64,000 bases of DNA from Candidatus Methylopumilus sp. (lineage in GTDB: Bacteria; Pseudomonadota; Gammaproteobacteria; Burkholderiales; Methylophilaceae): positions 186,001 to 250,000 of the forward strand of contig JAHEEA010000001.1 in the NCBI GenBank assembly GCA_024640945.1, written 5' to 3'. The position numbers and the translations under genes were made by a program. Below, piece by piece: positions 19,968 through 27,968 of this stretch (position 1 is the stretch's first letter; each line of letters begins with the position of its first letter). The notes under the pieces were generated by a model. The model was not told the origin of the DNA, searched no databases, and worked only from the letters and a program-made list of their open reading frames with translations.

Positions 19968-20348
19968 ATGCGCTATGCTGAAATAAGAAAGATAAATGTT
20001 AACCGATACGTAGAGCAGAAAAATGGCTTAGCTTATCTATCATGGGCTTGGGCAGTCGATCAATTGCTTCAGTTAGATGAGACTGCAACATGGGAATATG
20101 GAGAACCACAGTTGTTTGGTGAAACGATGATGGTGTTTTGCACGGTACATGCGTTTGGTAAATCCAGGAAAGCGCAGTTACCAGTAATGGACTTTAAAAA
20201 TCGAGCCATTGCTAATCCAGATGCATTCTCAGTCAATACGGCGATGCAACGATGTTTAGCTAAAGCAATTTCACTCCATGGCTTAGGAATGTATCTCTAT
20301 GCTGGGGAAGATTTACCACAAATCGAAAAACAAAATAACGGTAGCTAA
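19968..20348 (+). CDS. Sak-type single-strand annealing protein (DUF1071 family)
   Basis: 126 residues. The sequence follows the DUF1071/SSAP_Sak pattern from end to end: INVNRYVEQKNGLAYLSWAW near the start, LPVMDFKNRAI in the middle, and NTAMQRCLAKAISLHGLGMY with YAGEDLP at the end. Phage proteins of this family anneal single-stranded DNA and promote strand exchange in Rad52-like fashion. The start is set by a GGGGAG Shine-Dalgarno 8 bp before the ATG at 19968; a GTG at 19959 overlaps that site and is less likely. Shorter than many family members (around 150-200 residues), yet the core is complete. No SSB or exonuclease partner is next to it. Confidence 0.88.
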   Translation: MRYAEIRKINVNRYVEQKNGLAYLSWAWAVDQLLQLDETATWEYGEPQLFGETMMVFCTVHAFGKSRKAQLPVMDFKNRAIANPDAFSVNTAMQRCLAKAISLHGLGMYLYAGEDLPQIEKQNNGS

Positions 20349-20424
20349 AATCGAGAGTCTCTAGGATAACTCATGACGTAGCTTGAATTTTGGATTAATG
20401 TCACTCCGCACAAAGATTTAATGC

Positions 20425-21099
20425 TTAAAAAAAACCAACTTTTGATTGCAGATATCGATAAAAAACTGATATTTTTTTCAACCAATAAACAGCCATTCGC
20501 CGAACAAAATATCTCAATAAGCGAACTTGACGCTTTAAAGGTGATTTATGAAAGATCTTAGCACTATGATGATCAATACGAAATGTGCTTAAGGTGATCC
20601 TGAATGGCAAATAAATCCAATATAAAAACACTTTCAATAAGCGGCTAATAAATATCATGCAACTCTTAATAGCACGACCAATCGAATAGTCATCAAGCGG
20701 GGTCTTATCTAAAATAGCACGTAAGACATTCAAAAAAGCTGAGGGATACTTCTGATTAATTCCAGAGAGTTTTTTGAGGTTAACAGGGGAATGGATCAAA
20801 GGGGTGGCGTCACCTTCATAATCAAAAGATGCTGTTAAATTATTTTTTTCATTCTCAACAAAACGCTTATGTTCTCTCGCCTTCAGGCGCGCTTGATTTA
20901 AAGTAAATTCAGGATAAGCACCTATACGTACAATGTATTGCTTATCATTTAAAACACTTTCGAACTGAAAGACCTTGGTGCCGTCAGGCGCAACAAGTAC
21001 AAACAACCCACCGCCATCATTCAAAACGTAAGGGGTCGCACTAGCTTCTGCAGCTTCAATTGTCGCGAGGTCTAGTAGCTTATCTGCAAATCTCACCAT
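20425..21099 (-). pseudogene. Truncated/decayed P4-type tyrosine integrase
   Basis: The first 85-90 residues form a P4-integrase Arm (DUF4102) domain: LNDGGGLFVLVAPDGTKVFQ, then YIVRIGAYPEFTLNQARLKA. Family integrases are about 400 residues; this frame stops at 224. The following stretch keeps a few catalytic-domain echoes (HKSPLKRQ, resembling the 'H.VPLS.Q' block) but has no recognisable R...HxxR...Y set, and large parts of the domain between Arm and catalytic core are missing. I read it as an inactive remnant with internal deletions and a C-terminal truncation. It marks one end of a former integrated element, opposite in strand to the SSAP gene. Confidence 0.8.
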
Positions 21100-21142
21100 G
21101 AGCGCGTTAAATCACCTGAAAACTTTGAATAATGGTAAAAAT

Positions 21143-21173
21143 AAAAAAGGCAAATCTTTCGACCTGCCTTTTC
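21143..21173 (-). terminator. Terminator of the bactofilin operon
   Basis: On the minus strand, AAAAGGCA and TGCCTTTT arms surround a GGTC-GAAA-GATT inner hairpin, followed by T's. It lies 36 bp downstream of the last bactofilin gene and separates it from the integrase remnant. Confidence 0.8.
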
Positions 21174-21208
21174 ATAACACTAACACCCTAAATACTTACT
21201 CCTGAAAA

Positions 21209-21628
21209 TCATTTATTGAGACTTAAATCACCTGTAATTGAAGTTCCTGGCAATACTTTAATACTGCCGTAGGCAATCTTACCAGTGACATTCGCACCGG
21301 GATTAAGCACCAACTCTTTGCAATCAATGTCGCCATTAACTTCACCAAAGACAGAAAGAAGGCGGCACTTAATTTGACCTGATACGAAACCACTCTTACT
21401 GACCGTGAGTTTATCAACGCTAATCTCACCTTTAAACTTACCTTCAATGTGTAGCTCACCATTAGAATTAATTTTTCCTTCAATGGCGCAACTTTCACCC
21501 AAAATAGATGGCTTAGCAAACCCAATCTTTGGTGCGCCATGCGCAATACGATCCTGATTAATAGCAACCTGCACCTCAGGGGAAACCTCTTGTGGCTCTT
21601 GTGCTTTACTTTTATTTCTATTGAACAT
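21209..21628 (-). CDS. Bactofilin (second copy in operon)
   Basis: 139 residues. The central domain from about residue 42 to 137 is the right-handed beta-helix of the bactofilin (DUF583) family, with repeated hydrophobic/Gly rungs (ILGESCAIEGKINSNGELHI, then GEISVDKLTVSKSGFVSGQI). The N-terminal 40 residues are flexible and polar. Bactofilins polymerise without nucleotide into membrane-associated filaments that position cell-wall enzymes. It overlaps the preceding M23 peptidase gene by 11 bp, so it is translated with it. Confidence 0.95.
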   Translation of the reverse strand: MFNRNKSKAQEPQEVSPEVQVAINQDRIAHGAPKIGFAKPSILGESCAIEGKINSNGELHIEGKFKGEISVDKLTVSKSGFVSGQIKCRLLSVFGEVNGDIDCKELVLNPGANVTGKIAYGSIKVLPGTSITGDLSLNK

Positions 21629-22676
21629 TTTTTGCTAATTCCATCGCTAAAAGTGGATTAAGTTTGTCATTATCAATTGCAATCTCATAATGCAAATGCG
21701 TGCCCGTAGAAGTGCCTGTACTCCCAACAATCCCTACTGGAGTCCCAGCTTCAATCTTTTGACCTGGCCTGACTAAAACTTTACTTAAGTGCCCATACAA
21801 GGTTTTGAATCCAAAAGCATGATGGACGGTGACGACATTACCATAACCTGTATTGCTAGAATCCACATCAACAATCCCAGCCGCAGTCGATTTAGCCATC
21901 ATGTCATTGTGCGGAATAAAATCAACGCCTTCATGAAAAGCAAGCCTACCCGTCACCGGATGCACGCGCACACCGAAATTTGATGAAACGCCAGAGTTAT
22001 TAATAGGTTTAGTATCCGGAATGGCTTTATAGATAGATTTAATCTGCTCGTTCAGCTGAATTTCTTTAATCAATGCATTCTTAGACTTAGCATCTGGAGT
22101 GTCAATATCAAGCGAGCGGTCAACACCACCTTGACCACCTAATGATCTTTTAGCCTTCGTCATCAAGGTATCTACATGCCCTTTACTAACGCCCACCGAG
22201 TTAAGGGTTTGCGCAAGCACATGATTAGCTTTATTCAATTCTCTTTGCGCAAAATCAACCAACATTAATACATTTTTCTGGTTCTGTTTCTGGCGCTGAG
22301 CCTCTGCAAGCAACTGCTCTTGATTTAATGAAGCCACATCAATCGAATCATCATGCATTACATCAGCTAAAGCTTGCATTGCTTTACGATTCATTGCATC
22401 AGTTTTAAATTTAGTATGTTCCAATTCACTATAACGGAGCATATGAAGTGCATTCATCGCAATTAAAAAAACTAACATCGTTAAAAGCGACAATACAAGC
22501 ACAATGCCAACACGCGCAGTTTTCATCTGCACATTGGCGGTGATGTAGTAATAATGCAACTCATCTTCACGCTCAAGAATAATGCGCGAATCTTTAAAGT
22601 CGTGATTCCACAACTTCTTAATCGCAGCAATCGGTGAGCGAAAATGCGGCCTTATATGTGTAAAAACACTAATCAA
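21618..22676 (-). CDS. Membrane-anchored M23 (LytM) peptidoglycan endopeptidase
   Basis: 352 residues. A cytoplasmic N-terminus of about 55 residues, one transmembrane helix (56-77), a helical and probably coiled-coil periplasmic region (about 85-220), then a LytM domain. The zinc ligands and catalytic residues are intact: His248 and Asp252 (HEGVD), His296 (YGHLS) and the HLH motif at 327-329. It should cut peptide cross-links in peptidoglycan. It is sandwiched between two bactofilin genes and overlaps both, a context known for shape determination (for example the Helicobacter Csd1-CcmA arrangement). Confidence 0.95.
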   Translation of the reverse strand: MISVFTHIRPHFRSPIAAIKKLWNHDFKDSRIILEREDELHYYYITANVQMKTARVGIVLVLSLLTMLVFLIAMNALHMLRYSELEHTKFKTDAMNRKAMQALADVMHDDSIDVASLNQEQLLAEAQRQKQNQKNVLMLVDFAQRELNKANHVLAQTLNSVGVSKGHVDTLMTKAKRSLGGQGGVDRSLDIDTPDAKSKNALIKEIQLNEQIKSIYKAIPDTKPINNSGVSSNFGVRVHPVTGRLAFHEGVDFIPHNDMMAKSTAAGIVDVDSSNTGYGNVVTVHHAFGFKTLYGHLSKVLVRPGQKIEAGTPVGIVGSTGTSTGTHLHYEIAIDNDKLNPLLAMELAKNVQ

Positions 22677-23058
22677 GCTTGTTAGCCTTTGCAGCAGCTG
22701 CTAATTCAGCCATCGCCGCCTTAGATGGTTTTTCAGGCGAGATTTTATTTAGCTTGCCTTCAATAACAGCACCTTGTTCAATTTCAATAAATTGATACTG
22801 AAGCTCACCTTTAATACGACCAGTAGAACGCACAATCAGCAAATTGCTCGCATGAATTGAATCGGTAACTTCGCCCTTCACCTCAGCAGTTTCAACCCGC
22901 ACATTGCCTTTGGCTTTACCTTTTTCACCAATCTGAATTTCTTTGGCGGTAATTTCACCCTCAATGGTGCCATGCAAATAAACGGTCTCTGGTAAGTTAA
23001 TATTACCTACGATCGTCACGCCCTCACCGATATAAAGACAGCCTTCTTTTTCTTCCAT
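22669..23058 (-). CDS. Bactofilin (first gene of bactofilin-M23-bactofilin operon)
   Basis: 129 residues. The beta-helix rungs run from about residue 7 to 105 (LYIGEGVTIVGNINLPETVY and following), with a short N-terminus and an Ala/Lys-rich tail. It differs clearly from the second bactofilin, so the pair is not a recent duplication. It overlaps the M23 gene by 8 bp. It probably polymerises with its partner to place the peptidase (inference). Confidence 0.95.
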   Translation of the reverse strand: MEEKEGCLYIGEGVTIVGNINLPETVYLHGTIEGEITAKEIQIGEKGKAKGNVRVETAEVKGEVTDSIHASNLLIVRSTGRIKGELQYQFIEIEQGAVIEGKLNKISPEKPSKAAMAELAAAAKANKLD

Positions 23059-23267
23059 TTTAAATTCTCAAATTTAACTAGAACGCGGATTTTAACATCA
23101 TTTTTTACAAAAAAATCCAGAACTAACAATTATAAGGAATTAAATTGATTAATAATCATTTAGTTAGGCAGTAAGATATGGGTTTTAAGGTGTTTTTTAA
23201 AAATTTTTAGATTCTCAATGTTAAAATGCGTACCCTTACTCAGCTTAATAAAGCCAAAGTGCTCTGC

Positions 23268-24110
23268 ATGCAAAAATACTTACACATAATATTAATCATG
23301 AGCTCATGCATCATTCTAAATGCTTGCGTTGCTGTTATTGCTGCCGGCGGTGTTGCTGGAAAAGAATTTCTGCCAAACTCAAAATCCCATCAAGAAGTAA
23401 TACCTATCACTACAATCAAACCTCAGCCTGCAGCAGCCAATAGTGCAACTAAGGTCACGCCCTTAGTTGTTGCAGAAAAACCTCTACAAACAGCACCAGA
23501 ACAAAAAAAAGAAGTCACGCAGCCAAAACCTGTTGCACAAAAAACGATCTCTTCAACAGAAGCCATCCCAGCAAATCAACTGGAACTACTGAATAAATTC
23601 CCATGGACCGTCAAGAGTGCACCATCGATTCCAGATGTCACCAATTTAAAAGATAATGCTTTTATATTTGCGGCCAATGGCATATTTAGTGGTTTTGGTG
23701 GGTGCAATTATTTTTCAGGAAAATTCAAGGCGAATAACCAGGGTGATTTTCTAATCACAACACTCAAGAGTTCAAATGAGGCTTGCTCTAAAAATAACGA
23801 CGATGAAACAAAACTGATTAACGCCCTCATCATGGCAGACCAATTCAAAATTCAAGATAACAGACTAAGCCTGCTTTCAGATGAGCTCACCTTAGTCAGT
23901 CTAGATCAATCCAAAGAAATCAATATTGATGAGCTGATTCAAAAATCAAGCAATCCAAAACGCCCAAAACAACATAAAATCAAGAAACTAAAAACATCAA
24001 AATCAACAAAAATAAACAAAGCCGAGACCAAGACTAATAAAACAAAACCCGTAAAACAAAAGATAAGAAAAGCTAAAGTCCAAGCCAAGGCAAATAAAAC
24101 TAAAAAATAA
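23268..24110 (+). CDS. META-domain (HslJ-like) lipoprotein with lysine-rich tail
   Basis: 281 residues from the ATG at 23268, chosen because it starts a proper lipoprotein signal peptide ending in LNAC; an earlier ATG (23226) would add 14 polar residues. A Pro/Thr-rich linker follows, then a META/HslJ domain (about residues 105-225 of this product) with the hallmark FSGFGGCNYFSGKF and a second cysteine in SSNEACSKN. The last 50 or so residues are almost entirely Lys, Thr, Asn and Ala with about one lysine in three (for example KQHKIKKLKTSKSTKINKAE), a histone-H1-like tail that the family lacks. Envelope stress or heat-shock links are known for HslJ; a role here is unproven. Confidence 0.8.
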   Translation: MQKYLHIILIMSSCIILNACVAVIAAGGVAGKEFLPNSKSHQEVIPITTIKPQPAAANSATKVTPLVVAEKPLQTAPEQKKEVTQPKPVAQKTISSTEAIPANQLELLNKFPWTVKSAPSIPDVTNLKDNAFIFAANGIFSGFGGCNYFSGKFKANNQGDFLITTLKSSNEACSKNNDDETKLINALIMADQFKIQDNRLSLLSDELTLVSLDQSKEINIDELIQKSSNPKRPKQHKIKKLKTSKSTKINKAETKTNKTKPVKQKIRKAKVQAKANKTKK

Positions 24111-24194
24111 GTGCACTATTCTAGTGCGACATATTGTTCACATTGATCAATATCAAGTAATATTCAAAATTAATAAAACTTTGATGGTCAGATT

Positions 24195-25025
24195 ATGTCA
24201 ATCAGCGCAAGAATCATTGAAAAACGAAAAGAATTAAACTTTTCGATCGAAGAGTTGGCAAAGCAAACCTGCATGTCAACCAAGCAAATTCATGCCATTG
24301 AAAATGATGATTACGCGCCATTCCCTAGTGACTCGCTGAGAAGGCAATGCGTTATAAAGGTTGCGAAACTCCTAAAAATAAACCTCGACGAATTTCCAGA
24401 ATTAACCAACAATAGCTCGCTGACTACATCTGAGACCCTCGCTTATATTCCAGAAGAAAAACCAAGTCCTTTAGAAGAAATTTCTCATAAGAAAAAATTC
24501 AAGTTCACCGCTATAAAGAAACATTTGGCTGTCATTTCACTGATAATATTAAGCGCTGCTGGCGTTCAACATTTTATTCTTAATGAAGACTTCTCTAGCG
24601 CTGACCTTTCACTGCCAAAAGATACTGTAGATTCAGCGGCAGAAGTAGCCACTGAAGAAACTAAGATCGCAATAGATGCTACAAACAACACACCAACCGA
24701 AGCAGTAACTGCAGAGCCAGCAAACCCAACAAGTAGCTGCCCTAACAGCGCACAAGCAACCCCAATCAGCATTGAAAATCCAATCAAACCGGCTGGTCAC
24801 ATTTACTTTGAAAGCCAGAACGTTCAAACGGTTTGCATTTCAGATGCAGATGGAAAAACCGAAACATTTAAAGTCTTTGCGGGATCCAAATATATCTTTG
24901 ATGGCAAACAGCCATTTACCATGACCGCGAACGATTTTGGAAAGTTAGCGATTTACTATCAAGGCAGAAAAGTTCCTGAAGTTGCTAATGTCCAGGCCAT
25001 TAACCTATCAGGAAAGCCTCTCTAA
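24195..25025 (+). CDS. RodZ-like HTH membrane protein
   Basis: 276 residues. The N-terminal helix-turn-helix of the RodZ type (residues 5-66; LSIEEL/STKQIHAIENDDY-like region) is followed by a basic juxtamembrane stretch, one transmembrane helix (111-129), a Thr/Ala/Pro-rich periplasmic linker and a C-terminal domain resembling DUF4115 (about 195-275). RodZ links MreB filaments to the elongation machinery. The C-terminal domain has two cysteines, one near residue 195 and one in VQTVCISDADG, that could form a disulfide. It is not in the usual pilF-rodZ-ispG context, so it may be a second RodZ-like protein. Confidence 0.75.
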   Translation: MSISARIIEKRKELNFSIEELAKQTCMSTKQIHAIENDDYAPFPSDSLRRQCVIKVAKLLKINLDEFPELTNNSSLTTSETLAYIPEEKPSPLEEISHKKKFKFTAIKKHLAVISLIILSAAGVQHFILNEDFSSADLSLPKDTVDSAAEVATEETKIAIDATNNTPTEAVTAEPANPTSSCPNSAQATPISIENPIKPAGHIYFESQNVQTVCISDADGKTETFKVFAGSKYIFDGKQPFTMTANDFGKLAIYYQGRKVPEVANVQAINLSGKPL

Positions 25026-25040
25026 AACTGGAATTCGGAT

Positions 25041-25478
25041 TTATTCTGTACTAGTTGGCGGCACCCAGCCGCCATCGTCCATCTTCAAAGCCTCGCGAGG
25101 GGCGATATCAAGCTTACAAGCATATCGCGTCATCAAATCTCGATAGCCATTAGCTTCATACTGCCCAAAATCTTGATTGCCCGTCAAATCAACATATTCG
25201 TTAGTTGCTCGAATGACTGCAATCACACTGACATTTTGAATGTAATTAGCGCTGCATTGTGAACGCATCGTACGATAGAGCTTAGACCATAAATGTGATG
25301 TATCTGGTACATCAATCCGATAAGTAAAGGTCACAAAATCACCCTCACGAAAGATTGTGTCAGCTTCCAAAAAAATAGTTTCGTTAAAGGCTTTAAATTG
25401 AACGTCATAATCCCCAGCAAATGCTGTGCTCAGTTGAAAAGAACCAAATAACAAATACCATTTAAACTTCATATTCAT
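25041..25478 (-). CDS. Hypothetical secreted protein
   Basis: 145 residues with a signal peptide (cleavage probably after FAG or AFA near residue 21). The mature part is predicted beta-rich and has two cysteines (SQCSAN and RYACKLD) that could be paired. The C-terminal YACKLDIAPREAL segment faintly resembles surface-adhesin-E-like proteins, which have a conserved C-terminal cysteine and arginine, but I would not name it on that. It converges with the RodZ-like gene (15 bp between stops). Confidence 0.65.
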   Translation of the reverse strand: MNMKFKWYLLFGSFQLSTAFAGDYDVQFKAFNETIFLEADTIFREGDFVTFTYRIDVPDTSHLWSKLYRTMRSQCSANYIQNVSVIAVIRATNEYVDLTGNQDFGQYEANGYRDLMTRYACKLDIAPREALKMDDGGWVPPTSTE

Positions 25479-25516
25479 GATTATTGAGTGACGAATTTAG
25501 ATAGGTTGCATTAAAT

Positions 25517-25546
25517 AAAAAAGGGAGTCAAATGACTCCCTTTTTT
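25517..25546. terminator. Terminator downstream of the Pal-like gene
   Basis: A near-perfect hairpin with GGGAGTCA/TGACTCCC arms and A6/T6 flanks. It works for the Pal-like gene on the minus strand and looks bidirectional. Confidence 0.85.
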
Positions 25547-25561
25547 ATTCTAACATCTCAA

Positions 25562-26131
25562 TTACTTATACTTAATATCAGTGCGACGATTATGACTCCA
25601 TGCATCTTCATCGTGGCCTTCCATCATCGGTTTTTCTTCACCGTAGCTCGTGGTTTCAATTTGTTTATCCTTAACACCCAACGTTGTTAAGACATTTTTG
25701 ACAGCCACCGCACGCTTCTGACCCAATGCCAAGTTATATTCACGACTACCACGCTCGTCAGCATTGCCTTCAAGCATGATACTGGTATCAGCATGCTCTG
25801 CTAAGTATTTACCATGCGCCTCGACTAAGTCTTTGTATTCAGGTTTAACATCAAATTTATCAAAGTCAAAGAATACATTGCGTTTAGATAAAATATCTTC
25901 AGCCGCATCTTTAACTGCTTCTGTTTTTTCCTCTTTGGCTACAGGCAAAGCTTTCTGCTCAACTGCTGCATCTGACGGTGCCTCTACTTTTGGCGCCTTC
26001 ACTTGAGGAGTAGGAGTGGGTTTAGCTTCAACAACCGATGCCTTTGCTGGCGCCGGTTGTGGCGGCGTTGTTTTCAACATGGAACAGGCTGAAAACAATG
26101 ATAATCCTAAAATTGCAACTAATTTCTTCAT
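25562..26131 (-). CDS. Pal/OmpA-family peptidoglycan-binding lipoprotein
   Basis: 189 residues. Lipoprotein signal with lipobox FSAC (Cys16), a Pro/Ala/Lys/Glu linker (about 17-78), then an OmpA-like domain (about 82-189). The peptidoglycan-binding residues are present: Asp and Arg in EGNADERGSREYN, and SHNRRTDIKY at the end. In length and order it is like Pal, the Tol-Pal lipoprotein that ties outer membrane to peptidoglycan, but no tol gene is adjacent, so it may be a second Pal-like protein. A terminator follows. Confidence 0.88.
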   Translation of the reverse strand: MKKLVAILGLSLFSACSMLKTTPPQPAPAKASVVEAKPTPTPQVKAPKVEAPSDAAVEQKALPVAKEEKTEAVKDAAEDILSKRNVFFDFDKFDVKPEYKDLVEAHGKYLAEHADTSIMLEGNADERGSREYNLALGQKRAVAVKNVLTTLGVKDKQIETTSYGEEKPMMEGHDEDAWSHNRRTDIKYK

Positions 26132-26220
26132 GCTCTTATTACCTTTCTTATGATTACATTTGAAACTTAAATACAGATTCTACGCCTGTTTTTTAAAAAG
26201 CTTAAATTTAGCAAGAAATA

Positions 26221-26248
26221 AAAAAGCCCGCATTAAGCGGGCTTTTTT
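26221..26248. terminator. Terminator downstream of HU gene
   Basis: Stem AAAAAGCCCGC / GCGGGCTTTTT with loop ATTAA. It follows the HU gene on the minus strand by 15 bp and could also stop plus-strand transcription. Confidence 0.85.
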
Positions 26249-26263
26249 ATTAAAACGCATGAA

Positions 26264-26539
26264 TTACTTGTTCACTGCGTCTTTTAATGCTTTACCAGCT
26301 GTGAAGCCAGGTGCTTTACGTGCAGCAATTTTCAATTCTGCGCCAGTACGTGGGTTACGACCAGTACGAGCAGCACGTTTAGTTACTTTAAATGTACCAA
26401 AACCGATCAATGTTACTGAGTCACCTTTTTTAAGTGCGCCAGTAATTGCGGCAACTGCTGCATCAACCGCACGGCCTGCAGCTGCTTTAGATAATTCTGA
26501 TGATTTTGCAACTGCTTCGATTAGTTCTGATTTATTCAT
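26264..26539 (-). CDS. hupB: HU-family DNA-binding protein
   Basis: 91 residues, the usual length. N-terminal dimerisation helices ([20 protein letters not shown]), then the DNA-wrapping beta-arm with the conserved [14 protein letters not shown] block carrying the intercalating proline. Gene-internal features are typical of HU-beta. It is a nucleoid protein that bends DNA. It stands alone with its own terminator. Confidence 0.95.
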   Translation of the reverse strand: MNKSELIEAVAKSSELSKAAAGRAVDAAVAAITGALKKGDSVTLIGFGTFKVTKRAARTGRNPRTGAELKIAARKAPGFTAGKALKDAVNK

Positions 26540-26666
26540 GTTATTTTCCCTAATTAATATTTAAATTTAACAACGCGATTGCTAATTTAACACTTAAGAG
26601 TTCTCAAGAAATTAACAATTATCGTATTTATATCATATATTATGGACGATACAAGCCATTTTTAAT

Positions 26667-26697
26667 AAAAAAAGCCCTAAACATTTAGGGCTTTTTT
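26667..26697 (-). terminator. Terminator downstream of tRNA-Leu
   Basis: Hairpin with AAGCCCTAAA and TTTAGGGCTT arms and long A/T flanks, 9 bases after the tRNA 3' end on the minus strand. It ends the tpiA-secG-tRNA transcript. Confidence 0.85.
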
Positions 26698-26705
26698 AAA
26701 ATTTC

Positions 26706-26790
26706 TGGTGCGGCTGGAGAGACTCGAACTCTCACGACTTTCGTCACCACCCCCTCAAGATGGCGTGTCTACCAATTCCACCACAGCCGC
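26706..26790 (-). tRNA. tRNA-Leu (anticodon GAG), CCA encoded
   Basis: 85 nt on the minus strand. Acceptor arms GCGGCTG and CAGCCGC pair fully, the T-loop is GTTCGAGTC, the anticodon stem CCATC/GGTGG encloses loop TTGAGGG giving GAG, and a long class-II variable arm fits tRNA-Leu. The 3' CCA is encoded. It lies 13 bp after secG, as in other betaproteobacteria, where nuoA normally follows. Confidence 0.95.
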
Positions 26791-26803
26791 GGTGTCTTTA
26801 ATG

Positions 26804-27136
26804 TTATTGAGGGACTTTTTTACTTTCTGGTGCGGCTGGCTGGACAGGCGTTGTCTCAGTCGTTTGTGCCTTCACAGCAGCTTTTACGACACTTCCACTA
26901 TCAGCACGGTGACCTGACATATAAGCAAGCGTTAAACTCGTTGCAAAAAATACAGCTACAAACATCGCTGTTGCGCGACTTAAGAAATTGGCTGAACCAC
27001 TTGCACCAAATAAGCTACCAGATGTACCACTACCAAAAGCAGCGCCCATATCAGCACCCTTGCCGTGTTGTAATAGCACCAGCCCAATTACCCCTGCAGC
27101 TGCACAGATGTGCACGATTAATACTAAAGTTTCCAT
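26804..27136 (-). CDS. secG: Preprotein translocase subunit SecG
   Basis: 110 residues from the ATG at 27136 (METLVLIVHICAAAGVIGLV). A 27-residue upstream extension would run into tpiA and is not family-like. Two transmembrane helices flank the signature LLQHGKGADMGAAFGSGTSG. The C-terminal tail is Ala/Pro/Thr-rich. Part of the SecYEG channel. It is 13 bp downstream of tpiA. Confidence 0.95.
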   Translation of the reverse strand: METLVLIVHICAAAGVIGLVLLQHGKGADMGAAFGSGTSGSLFGASGSANFLSRATAMFVAVFFATSLTLAYMSGHRADSGSVVKAAVKAQTTETTPVQPAAPESKKVPQ

Positions 27137-27149
27137 GATGTTTACTTTT

Positions 27150-27929
27150 CTATTTCGCCCCGCCCGTTTGTGTCGCAAAGGCAGCAGCTTGACCAATTTT
27201 TTCGAAATCGTTCGCATCTAACGAACACCGACCGATGAGACCACCATCGATATCTTGCATAACCAGTAATTGTGCCGCATTTACCGGATTTACGCTACCC
27301 CCATATAAGATGCACACGCTTTGCGCGGCCTCTGCATCATAGCCTGCGATACGATTGCGAATGAACTCATGCATAGACTGGGCTTGTTCTGGTGAAGCAC
27401 TTAAGCCTGTACCAATCGCCCAAATCGGCTCATAAGAAACCACGGCGTTGGCAAACACACCGCCGCCTTTAGTCAGCAACAATTCATCAATTTGCTCGGC
27501 AATCACACGCTCCATCACGCCTGACTCGCGCTCTTGTAAGGTTTCGCCCACACATAAGACCGGCGTCAAACCAGCTTCCTTCACCATCATAAATTTAGCG
27601 GCAATATTTTCCGCACTCTCGCAATAAGCAGTACTACGCTCAGAGTGACCCAAAATCACGTAGCTTGCCCCAAAATCCTTAAGCATGGTCGCACTCACCT
27701 CACCGGTATAAGCACCCACAGGGTAGCGCGCGACGTTTTGCGCGCCCCAGGCAATATTGGTACCAGCCAATAAAGATTGGGCTTGAGCAAGATAAGGATA
27801 GGGAACGCACACCGCGAAATCAACATTTTTGATCGGTGCAAGCTTTTGCTTAAAGGCTTCAAATAAAGCTTGATTTGAAGCTAAGGAGCCATGCATCTTC
27901 CAATTGGCTACAACTAACTTACGACGCAT
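27150..27929 (-). CDS. tpiA: Triosephosphate isomerase
   Basis: 259 residues. Active-site blocks are all visible: VANWKMHG (Asn-Lys), VILGHSERS (His) and the catalytic glutamate in [11 protein letters not shown], with phosphate-binding YGGSVNPVN and [10 protein letters not shown] near the end. It interconverts dihydroxyacetone phosphate and glyceraldehyde 3-phosphate in central carbon flow. The position before secG is conserved in this bacterial group. Confidence 0.98.
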   Translation of the reverse strand: MRRKLVVANWKMHGSLASNQALFEAFKQKLAPIKNVDFAVCVPYPYLAQAQSLLAGTNIAWGAQNVARYPVGAYTGEVSATMLKDFGASYVILGHSERSTAYCESAENIAAKFMMVKEAGLTPVLCVGETLQERESGVMERVIAEQIDELLLTKGGGVFANAVVSYEPIWAIGTGLSASPEQAQSMHEFIRNRIAGYDAEAAQSVCILYGGSVNPVNAAQLLVMQDIDGGLIGRCSLDANDFEKIGQAAAFATQTGGAK

Positions 27930-27968
27930 ATAGAGACCTAATAAATTTGCAGTGGATTTTACTCTTGA

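Noticed and set aside
21223-21567. 114-residue frame overlapping the second bactofilin
   Set aside because: It is the same strand shifted by one frame through the bactofilin beta-helix and shows no start signal or family pattern.
25041-25478. Calling the small secreted protein a surface-adhesin E homologue
   Set aside because: Only a cysteine and an arginine near the C-terminus agree; the rest does not align well enough by eye.
18063-26706. attL/attR pair derived from the tRNA-Leu 3' end
   Set aside because: I looked for a copy of the GACTCGAACTCTC-type 3' end between nuoA and the integrase remnant and saw none. A degenerate copy could be missed by eye, so it is kept only as a check.
26804-27217. 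Longer SecG with a 27-residue N-terminal extension
   Set aside because: The extension would overlap tpiA, is basic rather than hydrophobic, and the family starts at METLVLIVHI. The ATG at 27136 is preferred.
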